From Deltaproteobacteria bacterium (GTDB lineage: Bacteria; Myxococcota_A; UBA9160; SZUA-336), in assembly GCA_029261895.1 (NCBI GenBank), contig JAJDAK010000008.1, forward strand, positions 1-63,569: 63,569 nt of DNA, read 5' to 3'. The position numbers and the translations under genes were made by a program. Every line of letters begins with the position of its first letter. The stretch's first letter is position 1. Below the pieces are notes generated by a model, which saw only the letters and a program-made list of their open reading frames with translations, searched no databases and had not been told where the DNA came from. This document shows, one piece after another, positions 52,535-61,950 of the stretch.

Positions 52535-53752
52535 TTGATCGCTTGGACCGAAGAACAGGAAGCATTTAAAGACGTTGTTCGTCGCTTTGTCGACGCTGAG
52601 ATCGTTCCCAACCTCGAGCAACTCGAGCACGGTGACTTGCCGCCGTACGACACCATGCGAAAGCTCTACGACACGTTCGGAATGAAAGAGATGATGAAAG
52701 CGCGCTACGAGCGCATCATCGCCAAAGACAGTGAGGGGGCGGGCTCCGAGCGCAAAGCCACCACCGGTGGCGGTGACATGATGGCGATGCAATGCATTCT
52801 GATCTCTGAGATCTGCCGTTACTGCCCCGGCATCGTGACAGCGCTGGGAGTGAGCACGGGGCTCACGGCTGGCGCCATCATTGCGCGGGGTACACGTGCG
52901 CAGAAGGAGAAGTGGGTCCTTCCGCTGCTTACGCTTGAAAAGATTGGCGCGTGGGCGATTACGGAACCGGGTTCTGGCTCAGATGCATTTGGTTCGATGC
53001 GCTCGACCGCGAAGCGTGATGGCGATGGCGGCTACATCTTAAACGGCACCAAGACATTCATCACCAACGGGCCCTATGCCGACACGATCGTCTTTATCTG
53101 CAAGCTCGACGATGGCTCCACCGAGCCACAAGATCGGAAGATCCTCAGCTTCGTGCTCGATAAAGATACGCCCGGGCTGACGCGATCAAAACCCTTGCGC
53201 AAGATGGGGCTGCACTCATCACCGACAGGCGAACTCTCTCTACAGGATGTGCACGCATCTGCTGATCAATTGATTGGCGAAAGTGAGGACGCGTACGGTC
53301 GTTCGGGTGCGAAAGAAACCTTCGGGACCGAACGTTCTGGCGTCGTGGCGATGTGCTTAGGCATTGTCGACCGGTGCCTCGAGCTCTGTGTAAGCTACGC
53401 CAAGGAACGCGTGCAATTCGGAAAGCCCATCGGCGAGTTTCAACTCATTCAACTCAAGCTGGCGAAGATGGAAGTCGCACGGATGAACATTCAGAACCTG
53501 CTCTTCCGCTTGATCGAACTCACGAATGCGGGTACCGGCATGAGTTTTGCGGAAGCATCAGCCTGTAAGCTCTACGCGGCGCAAGCGACGATGGAAGTCA
53601 CCATTGAAGCCGTGCAGCTCTTTGGGGGGAACGGCTACATGGCGGAGTACCAGGTTGAACAGCTCTGCCGCGATGCGAAGGTCATTCAAATCTACGCGGG
53701 TACCGACGAACTCCAAATCACTGCAATCGCCAAAGGATTGCTGCGCGGCTAG
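52535..53752 (+). CDS. Acyl-CoA dehydrogenase, isovaleryl/long-chain-type active site
   Basis: A 405-residue FAD enzyme that makes trans-2-enoyl-CoA. Marks: [12 protein letters not shown] (FAD), [14 protein letters not shown] and IYAGTDELQ. In medium-chain enzymes the catalytic base is Glu in IYEGT; here it is Ala388. Glu266 (GTERSGVV) sits where isovaleryl- and long-chain enzymes carry their base, so activity is probably intact. The TTG start follows AGGAG. It closes the suf operon although it needs no iron-sulfur cluster, and its stop codon shares CTAG with msrB. Confidence 0.93.
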   Translation: MIAWTEEQEAFKDVVRRFVDAEIVPNLEQLEHGDLPPYDTMRKLYDTFGMKEMMKARYERIIAKDSEGAGSERKATTGGGDMMAMQCILISEICRYCPGIVTALGVSTGLTAGAIIARGTRAQKEKWVLPLLTLEKIGAWAITEPGSGSDAFGSMRSTAKRDGDGGYILNGTKTFITNGPYADTIVFICKLDDGSTEPQDRKILSFVLDKDTPGLTRSKPLRKMGLHSSPTGELSLQDVHASADQLIGESEDAYGRSGAKETFGTERSGVVAMCLGIVDRCLELCVSYAKERVQFGKPIGEFQLIQLKLAKMEVARMNIQNLLFRLIELTNAGTGMSFAEASACKLYAAQATMEVTIEAVQLFGGNGYMAEYQVEQLCRDAKVIQIYAGTDELQITAIAKGLLRG

Positions 53753-54153
53753 TCCTCGTCGGAACGATCCAGATTCAACGATGCCGAATTAATGCAGTAC
53801 CGCTGTCCACCTGGCCGTGGTCCGTCATCGAAGACATGGCCCAGATGAGCATCGCAAACATTGCAAAGCACTTCGACGCGTCGCATGCCATGACTAACAT
53901 CGGTCTCGGCTCGAACGTTCGCTGCTTCAATCGCTTCCGAGAAACTGGGCCAGCCGGTTCCTGAATCGAACTTCGCATCGGAGGCGAAGAGTTCGCTCGC
54001 GCAACACACACAGCGATAGACACCCGCATCCTTGCAGTCAGCGTATTCACCCGTGAACGCGCGCTCGGTACCCTTGTTTCGCGCGACTTCAAACTGCTCG
54101 GGCGTAAGCTCGGCTCGCCACTCGTCTTCGGTCTTTTCGATTCGTTTAGGCAT
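53749..54153 (-). CDS. msrB: Peptide-methionine (R)-S-oxide reductase
   Basis: A 134-residue repair enzyme for oxidised methionine. Zinc cysteines occur as CVCC and CNVC, and the active-site cysteine is in [17 protein letters not shown] and GHVFDDGP are typical. It is the cytoplasmic single-domain form without MsrA. It converges with the acyl-CoA dehydrogenase gene, sharing stop-codon bases. Confidence 0.96.
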   Translation of the reverse strand: MPKRIEKTEDEWRAELTPEQFEVARNKGTERAFTGEYADCKDAGVYRCVCCASELFASDAKFDSGTGWPSFSEAIEAANVRAETDVSHGMRRVEVLCNVCDAHLGHVFDDGPRPGGQRYCINSASLNLDRSDED

Positions 54154-54173
54154 CGGGCAACTTTAGCAATAAA

Positions 54174-54731
54174 TCAGTGATCGCGGGCCGGAAACAAACT
54201 CGCCGCACCCGCGAGGGCAGCGTAGAGCAAGCCGGAACCCACAATGACGAACTTGGGAACCGCTGCGTAATACGCAAGCGCGGGCCAGAATTCCTGATGA
54301 TGACCGAGAAGCAGCTTAACTAACGCGTAGTTCTCCACTGCGTCGAGCACGCCCGCCGCGGGTTGTAGCCAAGCGAGCGCAAAGCCAACGGATGCATGGA
54401 ATGCCCAGCGACGTTCTAGCCGCGCCGCGATCAGGGCACATCCCAATGCAATGCTGAGCGGATAAAGGAGCAAGAACAGGTAGTCGAGGCCAAGGCTAAA
54501 GGCGATCAAGATCTGTGTATGCGCCGACCACGACGCAAGCATCGCCTGAGCAACATCTAAAGTACGCGCCAACTCGAAGCTCACCATCCCCTGCGGCGCT
54601 GCATCGGTAAACATCGGCGCCCCCAACGCAGTCAGCGCTGACAGCACGACAAGGCTCGAAAAACTCGCGATATAAAACACACGCCGCCTCAGCGCAGCCG
54701 GCCAGCCTGCGAAAGGACCGGAATCAATCAT
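54174..54731 (-). CDS. Four-helix membrane protein, unknown
   Basis: A 185-residue protein with about four membrane helices (roughly 20-40, 70-95, 105-125 and 150-175). The second helix region reads LIAFSLGLDYLFLLLYPLSI. No family is recognised. It begins MIDSGPFAGWPAALRRRV and ends in a charged tail. It lies 20 bases upstream of msrB on the same strand. Possible oxidative-stress link is only by location. Confidence 0.65.
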   Translation of the reverse strand: MIDSGPFAGWPAALRRRVFYIASFSSLVVLSALTALGAPMFTDAAPQGMVSFELARTLDVAQAMLASWSAHTQILIAFSLGLDYLFLLLYPLSIALGCALIAARLERRWAFHASVGFALAWLQPAAGVLDAVENYALVKLLLGHHQEFWPALAYYAAVPKFVIVGSGLLYAALAGAASLFPARDH

Positions 54732-54758
54732 CGGGTTGATGCTCCTTTAACCCATCGA

Positions 54759-54773
54759 GCATGTTTGACATGC
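54759..54773. other. Short palindrome between two minus-strand genes
   Basis: GCATGT (54759-54764) and ACATGC (54768-54773) form a perfect six-base inverted repeat around TTG. A second small hairpin, GCGGCT-C-AGCCGC (54772-54784), runs over the stop codon of the neighbouring lipoprotein gene. Together they could act as a weak terminator or operator; no T-tract is seen. Confidence 0.35.
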
Positions 54774-54776
54774 GGC

Positions 54777-55235
54777 TCAGCCGCTATGATTCGTAACCGC
54801 CTCTGTGAAGCAGTCGATTCCGAGTTCTCGATACGACTTCCAAACCGGACCTTCGCCTTCTTTGCCTTGTTTCAGCGTCAAGTAGACTTCGCCCATTCCC
54901 TTCATATCGACCTTCGTCGAAAAACGCGATACCAAGCACTCCGCAGCGAAATCGCATTGCGCGTCATCCGAAAACGCCTGAAGACATCGGTCCTTCAAAT
55001 AGCCTTCGAAGTCCTGCTTCGCCTCTTCGTCAGACATCCCCGCGAAAACGTCACCGGGTACTTCGGCCTCTACTTCCTCTGAAGGCTCAAGACCGTCTGA
55101 ATCCATGACAGCGACTTCATCCGACGCGGCATCTTCGGCGGCCATGTCTTCCTGTTTGGAGCAAGCACTCATCACCAGAGCCATCGCGAATACGATGGCC
55201 ACCAACCCATGAACTGAACCGAAACTAACTCGCAT
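54777..55235 (-). CDS. Small acidic lipoprotein, unknown
   Basis: A 152-residue predicted lipoprotein. The signal peptide (VHGLVAIVFAMALVMSAC) gives lipidation cysteine 25. The next 45 residues are highly acidic and low in complexity (EDMAAEDAASDEVAVMD), a likely flexible linker. The C-terminal part (about 70-150) has four cysteines (CLQAF, CDFAAEC, DCF) that could make disulfides in the periplasm. No family is recognised. Confidence 0.7.
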   Translation of the reverse strand: MRVSFGSVHGLVAIVFAMALVMSACSKQEDMAAEDAASDEVAVMDSDGLEPSEEVEAEVPGDVFAGMSDEEAKQDFEGYLKDRCLQAFSDDAQCDFAAECLVSRFSTKVDMKGMGEVYLTLKQGKEGEGPVWKSYRELGIDCFTEAVTNHSG

Positions 55236-55410
55236 AATCTCTATCCTTCTTCGACCGCGTACCGTGCACCACCTCTGTGGGGGTCACGTATGCGGGCCAT
55301 TTTCGCCTACTTCTTCACCAGGCGTCTACTTTTTGCAATCAAACTGCGGCTTACTTGCGCAAACGACACTCAGGGACGCACCATAGCGTACGCATCAGAG
55401 AGGACAGAAC

Positions 55411-55590
55411 GTGAAAGATGAAGGTTTTTGGCTCGAGCTCAGCGGCCGCATGGGGCCACCGATATTCTCCGCAACACTGGTAGGGTGCTTGCTCGAAGGT
55501 AAGTTCAACCCAGCACACCTGGCACTGCTCGCATGCGGAACCGGGCTGATCGCATTCCACCACTGGTGGACCCATAGGACGAATGAATAA
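55411..55590 (+). CDS. Small membrane protein, unknown
   Basis: A 59-residue open frame with a GTG start. A GAGAGG ribosome-binding site lies about ten bases ahead, and the product has one or two hydrophobic segments (residues about 15-27 and 35-49, LALLACGTGLIAFHHWW) and a charged end. It fills an otherwise empty stretch and stops three bases before the carotenoid oxygenase stop on the other strand. It is supported only by these features; no family is recognised. Confidence 0.5.
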   Translation: MKDEGFWLELSGRMGPPIFSATLVGCLLEGKFNPAHLALLACGTGLIAFHHWWTHRTNE

Positions 55591-55593
55591 CGG

Positions 55594-56913
55594 CTATACG
55601 TCGGCGATCCAATTGCCGTGGAAACCGAACGGAACTCGTTGGGGTAGTTGAATCGTCGCTACGGGCTCATCGGCGATCGCCGCTGCGTTCAAGATCACTA
55701 GATCCGAAGCGTCGCGCGCAGCATCATAGACGTAGCTGAGTAAGTAGCCGTCATCCTCCGCCGCCGACCCGGCAGCTGGCACGAAGACCGCTTCGCCAGG
55801 CGCTGTACCCGGTCCGAACGAATGAATTTCGGTGTTCCCGGTTTGCAAATCGTATTTGACGAGTTCGCGCATATCGATACCACCTGGTACATCCGTATGA
55901 ACCGCGTAGCCATATCGATGCTTGAAACCGCTCCGCCGCGGATCCACGCGAGGAAACTCGATGGAACGATCATCGATAGCCTGCTCGATCACCTTCTTCG
56001 CGTCGAGGTCCACGGCCCATCGATGCAGGTGCGCCGGTGCAAACGTATCCGGATTTCCTTTCCAGAGCTCGGGATAGCGAACGACGTCCATGACAAGCTT
56101 TGAACCGTCGTCGTACGCATTCATCGGATGAAAAACGTAGCAGGGATCGATCTCAAACCATTGGACATCGGCGTTACTGCCACTTCGCGGCATCACACCC
56201 AGGCGCGCACCGTAGTCATCGCTCCAGATATAAGGGAACGAATTTCCCGACATAGCTCGCTCGGGCGAAAATACAATCGGCAGATCCATGAAAATCGCGT
56301 AGTTGTCGGTGAGTCCGAAATCATGAATCATCGTCGGACCCGGAACCGAGATCTCCTCGCTTTTCACCAACGCACCGCTTGCATCCAATACGTGATACGT
56401 GAGATAGGGCGGCACGAATTGGTAGCCGAAGAAATGGAGTTCTCCCGTCCTCGGACATTCCTTGGGATGTGCCGTCATGCTGGTCTGCAAGCGACCATCG
56501 AAGTCAGTCGTCCCGATCGTATCCAACTCCGCGGTCATCTCTGTGGGGTATGCAATCTCCACCAGCGCAAAAATTCGACCCGCGTGCCCAACAATGTTGG
56601 TATTGGCGATTGCAACGGTGAGATCAACCCCATTTGGCCCGATCATCTGGGCACCTTCAACCAAGGCGCGCGACTGAACCCACCGGTTGCGATACCACTT
56701 GGCTTCGCCATCCTCGAGACGAACGCCGTGAATCATCCCATCGCCAGTAAACCAATGGCCGGGATCGCCATCTTTTGGGTTGGGGCCATTACGCAGATAT
56801 AAGCCGCGCAGCTCCTCCGGAATGGAACCTTTGACCGGAAGGTTGAACGAAGTAATTTCTTCGCTGACCGGAGCGAAGTTGCCCTGCAAGTAGAACGGTG
56901 TTTCTTGCGACAT
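55594..56913 (-). CDS. Carotenoid oxygenase
   Basis: A 439-residue iron enzyme that cuts carotenoid or stilbene double bonds with O2. The four iron histidines are seen in TAHPKECP, MIHDFG, YVFHPMNAYDDG and the C-terminal FHGNWI. LRNGPNPKDGDPGHWFTGDGM is the family start region. The ATG at 56913 follows GGGGAGAG; the frame extends 15 codons further upstream. Its presence shows that the organism uses oxygen. No carotenoid synthesis genes are nearby. Confidence 0.93.
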   Translation of the reverse strand: MSQETPFYLQGNFAPVSEEITSFNLPVKGSIPEELRGLYLRNGPNPKDGDPGHWFTGDGMIHGVRLEDGEAKWYRNRWVQSRALVEGAQMIGPNGVDLTVAIANTNIVGHAGRIFALVEIAYPTEMTAELDTIGTTDFDGRLQTSMTAHPKECPRTGELHFFGYQFVPPYLTYHVLDASGALVKSEEISVPGPTMIHDFGLTDNYAIFMDLPIVFSPERAMSGNSFPYIWSDDYGARLGVMPRSGSNADVQWFEIDPCYVFHPMNAYDDGSKLVMDVVRYPELWKGNPDTFAPAHLHRWAVDLDAKKVIEQAIDDRSIEFPRVDPRRSGFKHRYGYAVHTDVPGGIDMRELVKYDLQTGNTEIHSFGPGTAPGEAVFVPAAGSAAEDDGYLLSYVYDAARDASDLVILNAAAIADEPVATIQLPQRVPFGFHGNWIADV

Positions 56914-57031
56914 GCGAGCTCTCCCCGAGTTATTCCAGTTAGGAATCGAGCATAGCATGCAACCGATTTGAGAATTGAGTCAAGCCCCTTGTGGCTTCAC
57001 CATGGCGGCCAAAATCGGATTCAAGTGATGA

Positions 57032-58930
57032 TCAGCGTGATCTGGGGGTGAAACCGGCACTTTCGAGATCCGCTCGCAATACGGAGTCTTCTGCTAGCAA
57101 CCTCCGAAATTTCAGCACCGCAGATCGATCCCAACGCGCGACGGGGATCACGAAGTCGTAACACTCCTCGCGAAGCGGACGAAACTCAAGACCCGATGCC
57201 CTAGCCACAGATTCAATCGTGACACCCCAATCCGCCCGCCGCTGTCGAATTGCAGCCGCCACAGCGTGATGAGAACGCGGTTCGTAGACATAGCCATCGG
57301 GACGTCGGTCACCCAATAGCGAATCAATCAACAATCGAGTTCCACTGCCTCGATTTCGATTGACCATGCGTAGATTGGGATCCTCGATTAATGCACGAGT
57401 CTCACGTGTTTCATCGGCACGCGTCACAACACCCTGCATCCGTGTATAGCCGTCACAAAGTTTGAGCTCGACCGATAGGAATGGACGATTATAAGTATCG
57501 GTTTCGGCGTCGAGTAGATGCACCGGTGCGATATCGCATTCACCTCGCTTCGCGGCGTCGATACCCGCACTGCTACCCACCGCAAGTAACTTGACCGATA
57601 GCCCGGAACGAACCAAGCGACGCGCAATCATGTCCAATCCCGTGCAATGGCTTCCGATGATCACGAGATCTGCAGGACGCAGCGCGTGACCCATCAATGT
57701 GACATCGGCTTCGGTGCCCTCATCGACAATTTCAACGTTGCGTTCACAGCGCACAAAACCATCGGCACGACTAAACGAAGTCACGCTACCGCTGCCCTTC
57801 CCCATCGGATAAGCGATGAGCGATCCATCGTCCGCATGAACCAAGCCAACGAGCAAATACTCCAAGCGACCGCGTTCGCTATTGACACGCAATGCCAAGC
57901 GAGCGCGCAGCGACGCGCGATGTTCCATGGGTTGCCCCAGAAAGCGTCGAATGACCGGTGCCACGAACTCATGGAACGTAAAGATCGCCGAAGTTGGGAA
58001 CCCAGGCAAAATGACAATCGGTCGGCCGTGATGAGCGGCCAGACAAATCGGTTTCCCGGGTTTCAGCGCCACACCGTGCACCAGGATTCCCGGGTCGAAA
58101 TCAGCGATGACACGATAGTTGAGATCGCCCTCGCCTTTCGAGGTTCCACCCGAGAGCAAAACTAAATCGCAATCGCTGACCGCTTCGCGCGCGGCTTCGT
58201 GGAGCGCGTGTAGATCATCACGAAAGATGCCTTTGAAGACCGGCTCCGCGCCAAGCTCACGCAGCGCGTCAATCAGAATGCGACTGTTGGAGTCATAGAC
58301 CATTCCTGGCCGCATGGACTCGCCCGGCGGGATGATTTCATCACCCGTGGATATGACCGCAACCCGTGGCTTGCGCACGGCCGCGATTTCATGCGCACCA
58401 ATCGCGCTGAGTACACCGGTCTCGCGCGACGTAAGGCGCGTGCCGGCAAAAAGAACCATCTCACCCGCACCCATGTCGGTTCCCGCGAAAGAAACCGCAG
58501 CCCCTGGAACACGTTCTCGACGTACAACGAGTTGGTTATCCGCTTCAACATCGGTGAACTCTACCGGTACCACCGCGTCCGCACCGCGCGGCAACATCGC
58601 GCCCGTTGCAATCGTCGTTGCAGTACCGGGCTTCACTTCCTGCTGCGGTACGACACCGGTAGCGAGCGTTTCGAGATTGAGATGCAATCGCCGCGGCGTC
58701 TCCTCAGTCGCGCCATAGGTGTCCTCGGCCCGGACGGCAAAGCCGTCCATATTCGATCGATCAAACGATGGTACATCGAGTGGCGTGGTCACATCGTCGG
58801 CGAGCGTTCGACCATGGGCATCACTAAGCGCTATTACTTCAGAGTCGAGTGCATCAAGATTCAAAGCCGCGTGCCAACGCGCCTCGGCATCGTCCCGGTC
58901 CAACACTTCGAGGAACTGTTCCTGCTTCAT
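57032..58930 (-). CDS. moeA: MoeA fused to a PBP-like domain
   Basis: A 632-residue fusion. Residues about 1-405 are molybdopterin molybdotransferase (MoeA), with SNMDGFAVRAEDT, SGGTSKGEGDLNY and LPGFPTSA. Residues about 410-632 are a periplasmic-binding-protein-like domain (LVIIGSHCTGLDMIARRL) of the PBP-like family, without a signal peptide, so it acts in the cytoplasm. Similar fusions are known in archaea and anaerobic bacteria and may sense or pick the metal (molybdate or tungstate). It overlaps the next moeA gene by four bases. Confidence 0.92.
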   Translation of the reverse strand: MKQEQFLEVLDRDDAEARWHAALNLDALDSEVIALSDAHGRTLADDVTTPLDVPSFDRSNMDGFAVRAEDTYGATEETPRRLHLNLETLATGVVPQQEVKPGTATTIATGAMLPRGADAVVPVEFTDVEADNQLVVRRERVPGAAVSFAGTDMGAGEMVLFAGTRLTSRETGVLSAIGAHEIAAVRKPRVAVISTGDEIIPPGESMRPGMVYDSNSRILIDALRELGAEPVFKGIFRDDLHALHEAAREAVSDCDLVLLSGGTSKGEGDLNYRVIADFDPGILVHGVALKPGKPICLAAHHGRPIVILPGFPTSAIFTFHEFVAPVIRRFLGQPMEHRASLRARLALRVNSERGRLEYLLVGLVHADDGSLIAYPMGKGSGSVTSFSRADGFVRCERNVEIVDEGTEADVTLMGHALRPADLVIIGSHCTGLDMIARRLVRSGLSVKLLAVGSSAGIDAAKRGECDIAPVHLLDAETDTYNRPFLSVELKLCDGYTRMQGVVTRADETRETRALIEDPNLRMVNRNRGSGTRLLIDSLLGDRRPDGYVYEPRSHHAVAAAIRQRRADWGVTIESVARASGLEFRPLREECYDFVIPVARWDRSAVLKFRRLLAEDSVLRADLESAGFTPRSR

Positions 58931-60168
58931 CCGGTCCAGTCCTCATCGTAAAGTCGAACTTCGACCTTCTCACCCGCGGCAATTCCTTCCAATGCTTGTG
59001 GCACGATCACCACACCATCGGCTTTGACGGTTGATGACAGAATCGATGCACCTGAGGTCGCGATGGGTACCACCTCATGTTCTTCGATCGCAACGCGAAC
59101 GTAATCGGTTCGACCGATGACCGAGTTGATTTTGCGCGCAAGCGGTAAGCGAACCCGGCGATGTGGCCAGGCTGCAGAGCGACCGCCAAGTCGACGCAAA
59201 CTCGGACCCGCGAAAAATTCGTACGCGCAGAGACAGCTTACGGGATTGCCAGGCAGCAGAAATACATGCGCGCTACCAATGCGCCCCCCACCCGCCGGAC
59301 TGGACGGACGCATCGCAACGCCGTGAAAGTCGAGCTTGCCAAGTTCTCTAAGCAAACGCGGGGCGTGGTCCTCGATACCCACCGAGCTACCCCCCGAAAC
59401 CAAGACCAGGTTCGCGTCGCGGTTCTGAAGCGCTGCTGCAATCGTGTCAGGATCATCTGGAAGAATCTCAAACGGCAGCAATACGCCACCGTCGCGTTCG
59501 ATCAAGACGGCCAACATCACTGAGTTCGAGTCCACAATCTGGTGACCTTGCGGGCAACTTCCCGCCGCAAGCAATTCGTTTCCGGTAACGACCAACTGCA
59601 CACGCGGTTTGCGAACACAGAGAACTTCCGACATCCCAATCGATGCGAGTACGCCAAGATCCTGCGCGCGGAGTCGCCGTCTCCGAGCAAGCAGGTCTTG
59701 TCCCTGGCGAATGTCTTCACCGATCGCCCCAACGTTCTTCAGCGGTGCGATCGCGTCGCGGACCTCGACTTCAGTGCCGGACTCTTCGCAATATTCGGCC
59801 ATCATGACCGCGTCGGCACCTTCGGGTACCGGGGCACCAGTCATAATGCGTACCGCCTGGCCGGTCTCGAGCTCGCCGTCGAAACCCTGGCCCGGCATCG
59901 AGGCTCCAATGAGTTTCAATCGCAACGCGTTGTAGCTCGATGCACCGAAGGTGTCCTCGCCGCGCAACGCATACCCATCCATTGCAGAGCGGCGAAATCC
60001 TGGGACATCAACAGTTGAACGAATGTCCTCTGCGAGCACCCGACCCGCAGCTTCGCGGATCGAAACCGGTTCTGCGTCTAGCGCAGAAACACGATCGGCG
60101 AGCAGACGCTCCACGTCATCCACGTCCATGCGCTCCGCAAAGCCTCGCATGCGGACATCTCTCACCAT
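58927..60168 (-). CDS. moeA: Molybdopterin molybdotransferase MoeA, second copy
   Basis: A 413-residue MoeA that inserts metal into adenylated pterin. Marks: SAMDGYALRGEDT, VLVSGGSSVGIEDHAP and LPGNPVSCL. The start at 60168 is not certain; ATGs at 60150 and 60129 are in frame, and the last fits the family's usual beginning (VDDVERLLADRV). It lies 21 bases after the oxidoreductase gene and overlaps the MoeA-PBP gene. Two MoeA copies beside one enzyme suggest separate handling of molybdenum and tungsten. Confidence 0.93.
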   Translation of the reverse strand: MVRDVRMRGFAERMDVDDVERLLADRVSALDAEPVSIREAAGRVLAEDIRSTVDVPGFRRSAMDGYALRGEDTFGASSYNALRLKLIGASMPGQGFDGELETGQAVRIMTGAPVPEGADAVMMAEYCEESGTEVEVRDAIAPLKNVGAIGEDIRQGQDLLARRRRLRAQDLGVLASIGMSEVLCVRKPRVQLVVTGNELLAAGSCPQGHQIVDSNSVMLAVLIERDGGVLLPFEILPDDPDTIAAALQNRDANLVLVSGGSSVGIEDHAPRLLRELGKLDFHGVAMRPSSPAGGGRIGSAHVFLLPGNPVSCLCAYEFFAGPSLRRLGGRSAAWPHRRVRLPLARKINSVIGRTDYVRVAIEEHEVVPIATSGASILSSTVKADGVVIVPQALEGIAAGEKVEVRLYDEDWTG

Positions 60169-60189
60169 GGATGCGCCAGACGCGCGGAC

Positions 60190-61905
60190 CTAGCCGACGG
60201 CTTTCATCGCGAAGAGTTCAGGACGATTTCCTTGACGTATCTTCGCTTGCTTGATGGACTCAGGCTTCACGTCGAAAACCGCTTTCCCGGGACCAATGGC
60301 ATCTTCCTTCATGCATGCTGGAAGAACATCGTCTGCGTCGGTGAAACCTGCGCGACGATTGAATTCCCATTCATCCTCAAGCACGCGCCAGCCCTGTTCC
60401 GCCATGTCTTCCTTGGTAACGGCTTCGCCGAAGAAATGCGTGTAATAGTCCGCCATATCCTGCAGGGTCGGTTGCACGAATTGGCAGAAGCCCGTCGAAT
60501 CGCAGGCGGCGTTTATGATCTGCGACTCCTGAGAAACAATCGCCAGCTGATCCTCTGGAATTCCAGGATTCACCACGAGCCCGGCCGTGTGGTCGGCACC
60601 CATCGCACTGGTTGCGTACGTTACGCCTACCATCTTAATAGTACGTGGATCCCAAGCCGGTATCGCCTGTCCCTTACAAACCGGAACACGGTGATGTTTC
60701 GTGTGCTCGCCAACCGAAGCCGCACCATTTCCAATAATTTTACCAACCTCGGTGCCGTCGGCGATCTCCTGTAAAATTCGCTTCGCGCCCTCCGCGTCGC
60801 CGAATTCCATCTTACCGGCATCCATGTAGACCGCGATGGCTGCGCCTGTCTCTATCGTATCCACCCCAACCTCATCGCAGAGACGATCCAGGTCAGCAAC
60901 GTCGTCCAGATTTCCAATATCGCAATTCGCACCGAGTAACGTCAGTGTTTCAAACTCAAGCGCGGAAGTTTTGTAGTTTCCATCCTCGTCATTGACGATA
61001 TTGCTGCACTTCACGATGCAACCCGTGAGGCAATTGTGCATGCCGCCACCACGTCGCTCGAAGTTCGCCACGATGTTGGCGCCGTCCAGCGTCTCCGCGT
61101 GTGCGGACTGACCTTCGACACGATTCTTCGACGGGAACGTGTTGAGAATTTGTGCCGCCTTCACAGTGGTGCTGGTGCCGTGCTTGAAAATTTGCGGACC
61201 ATCCAAATAGTCGCGTGTGTACTTCTTGCAGATCTGAGCAAACTCTTTGGGATTCGACGGTTGACGCGCGCGTGCTTTGCCAGGGTCCACCGCCACATAC
61301 TTAAGACCCTTTGAACCCATCACGGCGCCAAGACCGCCGCGCGCCGCATGTCGTGCAGGGTGGCGATTATCTTGATCGGTGGTCGCAACGGACGCACCGC
61401 GCAAGCGCTGTTCACCCGCAGGCCCGATGGTGATGAATGACGCGGAATCCGCATAGATGGACGCGAGAGATTCGCAGAGCGCGTAGTTCCACATACCCTT
61501 GAGATCGTCCGCCGGTACCAACTTGACTTCGTCGGCGGTGACGGACAATCCAAAGCGCGCATCCGGATTGGAAGGCTGACCCTTCACCACGATCGCGCGG
61601 TAGCCACACTTCGTGAGGTGCTGACCGGGATTGCCACCGGAATTCGCTTCCTTGATGCCTTTGGTCAGTGGGCTCTTGGCGCCCACGGAGATCCGACCCG
61701 AAGTCGGTGCTGCCGAACCCGCCAACGCACCGGGCGCAAGCACAAACACGTTATCTGGACCGAGCGGATCGCACGTCGGATCACATTCGTCGAGCAAAAT
61801 GCGCCCTGAAAGCGCGCGGCCGCCCAAAAGCTTCCATTCCGCGGGAAACGGCTCAACCGTCACCGCCTGGTTTGTCATATCAACGCGGATTAATTTGTCA
61901 GTCAT
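60190..61905 (-). CDS. aor: Aldehyde:ferredoxin oxidoreductase family enzyme
   Basis: A 571-residue tungsten (or molybdenum) bis-pterin enzyme that oxidises aldehydes to acids or, with strong reductant, the reverse. TSGRISVGAKSPLT and MGADHTAGLV are typical. The [4Fe-4S] ligands are Cys292, Cys296, Cys300 and Cys474 (CLTGCIVKC and DSTGFC). The first spacing is C-x3-C, whereas Pyrococcus AOR has C-x2-C. GGAGGG lies before the ATG. It follows moaD by 45 bases. No ferredoxin-like AorA or FAD subunit AorC is beside it, so the electron partner is unknown. Confidence 0.93.
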   Translation of the reverse strand: MTDKLIRVDMTNQAVTVEPFPAEWKLLGGRALSGRILLDECDPTCDPLGPDNVFVLAPGALAGSAAPTSGRISVGAKSPLTKGIKEANSGGNPGQHLTKCGYRAIVVKGQPSNPDARFGLSVTADEVKLVPADDLKGMWNYALCESLASIYADSASFITIGPAGEQRLRGASVATTDQDNRHPARHAARGGLGAVMGSKGLKYVAVDPGKARARQPSNPKEFAQICKKYTRDYLDGPQIFKHGTSTTVKAAQILNTFPSKNRVEGQSAHAETLDGANIVANFERRGGGMHNCLTGCIVKCSNIVNDEDGNYKTSALEFETLTLLGANCDIGNLDDVADLDRLCDEVGVDTIETGAAIAVYMDAGKMEFGDAEGAKRILQEIADGTEVGKIIGNGAASVGEHTKHHRVPVCKGQAIPAWDPRTIKMVGVTYATSAMGADHTAGLVVNPGIPEDQLAIVSQESQIINAACDSTGFCQFVQPTLQDMADYYTHFFGEAVTKEDMAEQGWRVLEDEWEFNRRAGFTDADDVLPACMKEDAIGPGKAVFDVKPESIKQAKIRQGNRPELFAMKAVG

Positions 61906-61950
61906 CTCGATCCCTCCTGCGGAAGCGGAATCCTATCACAGCGACTCAGC

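Noticed and set aside
52007..52792. A 261-codon open frame on the minus strand
   Set aside because: It spans parts of sufU, sufT and the dehydrogenase on the other strand; these have strong family matches and good ribosome-binding context.
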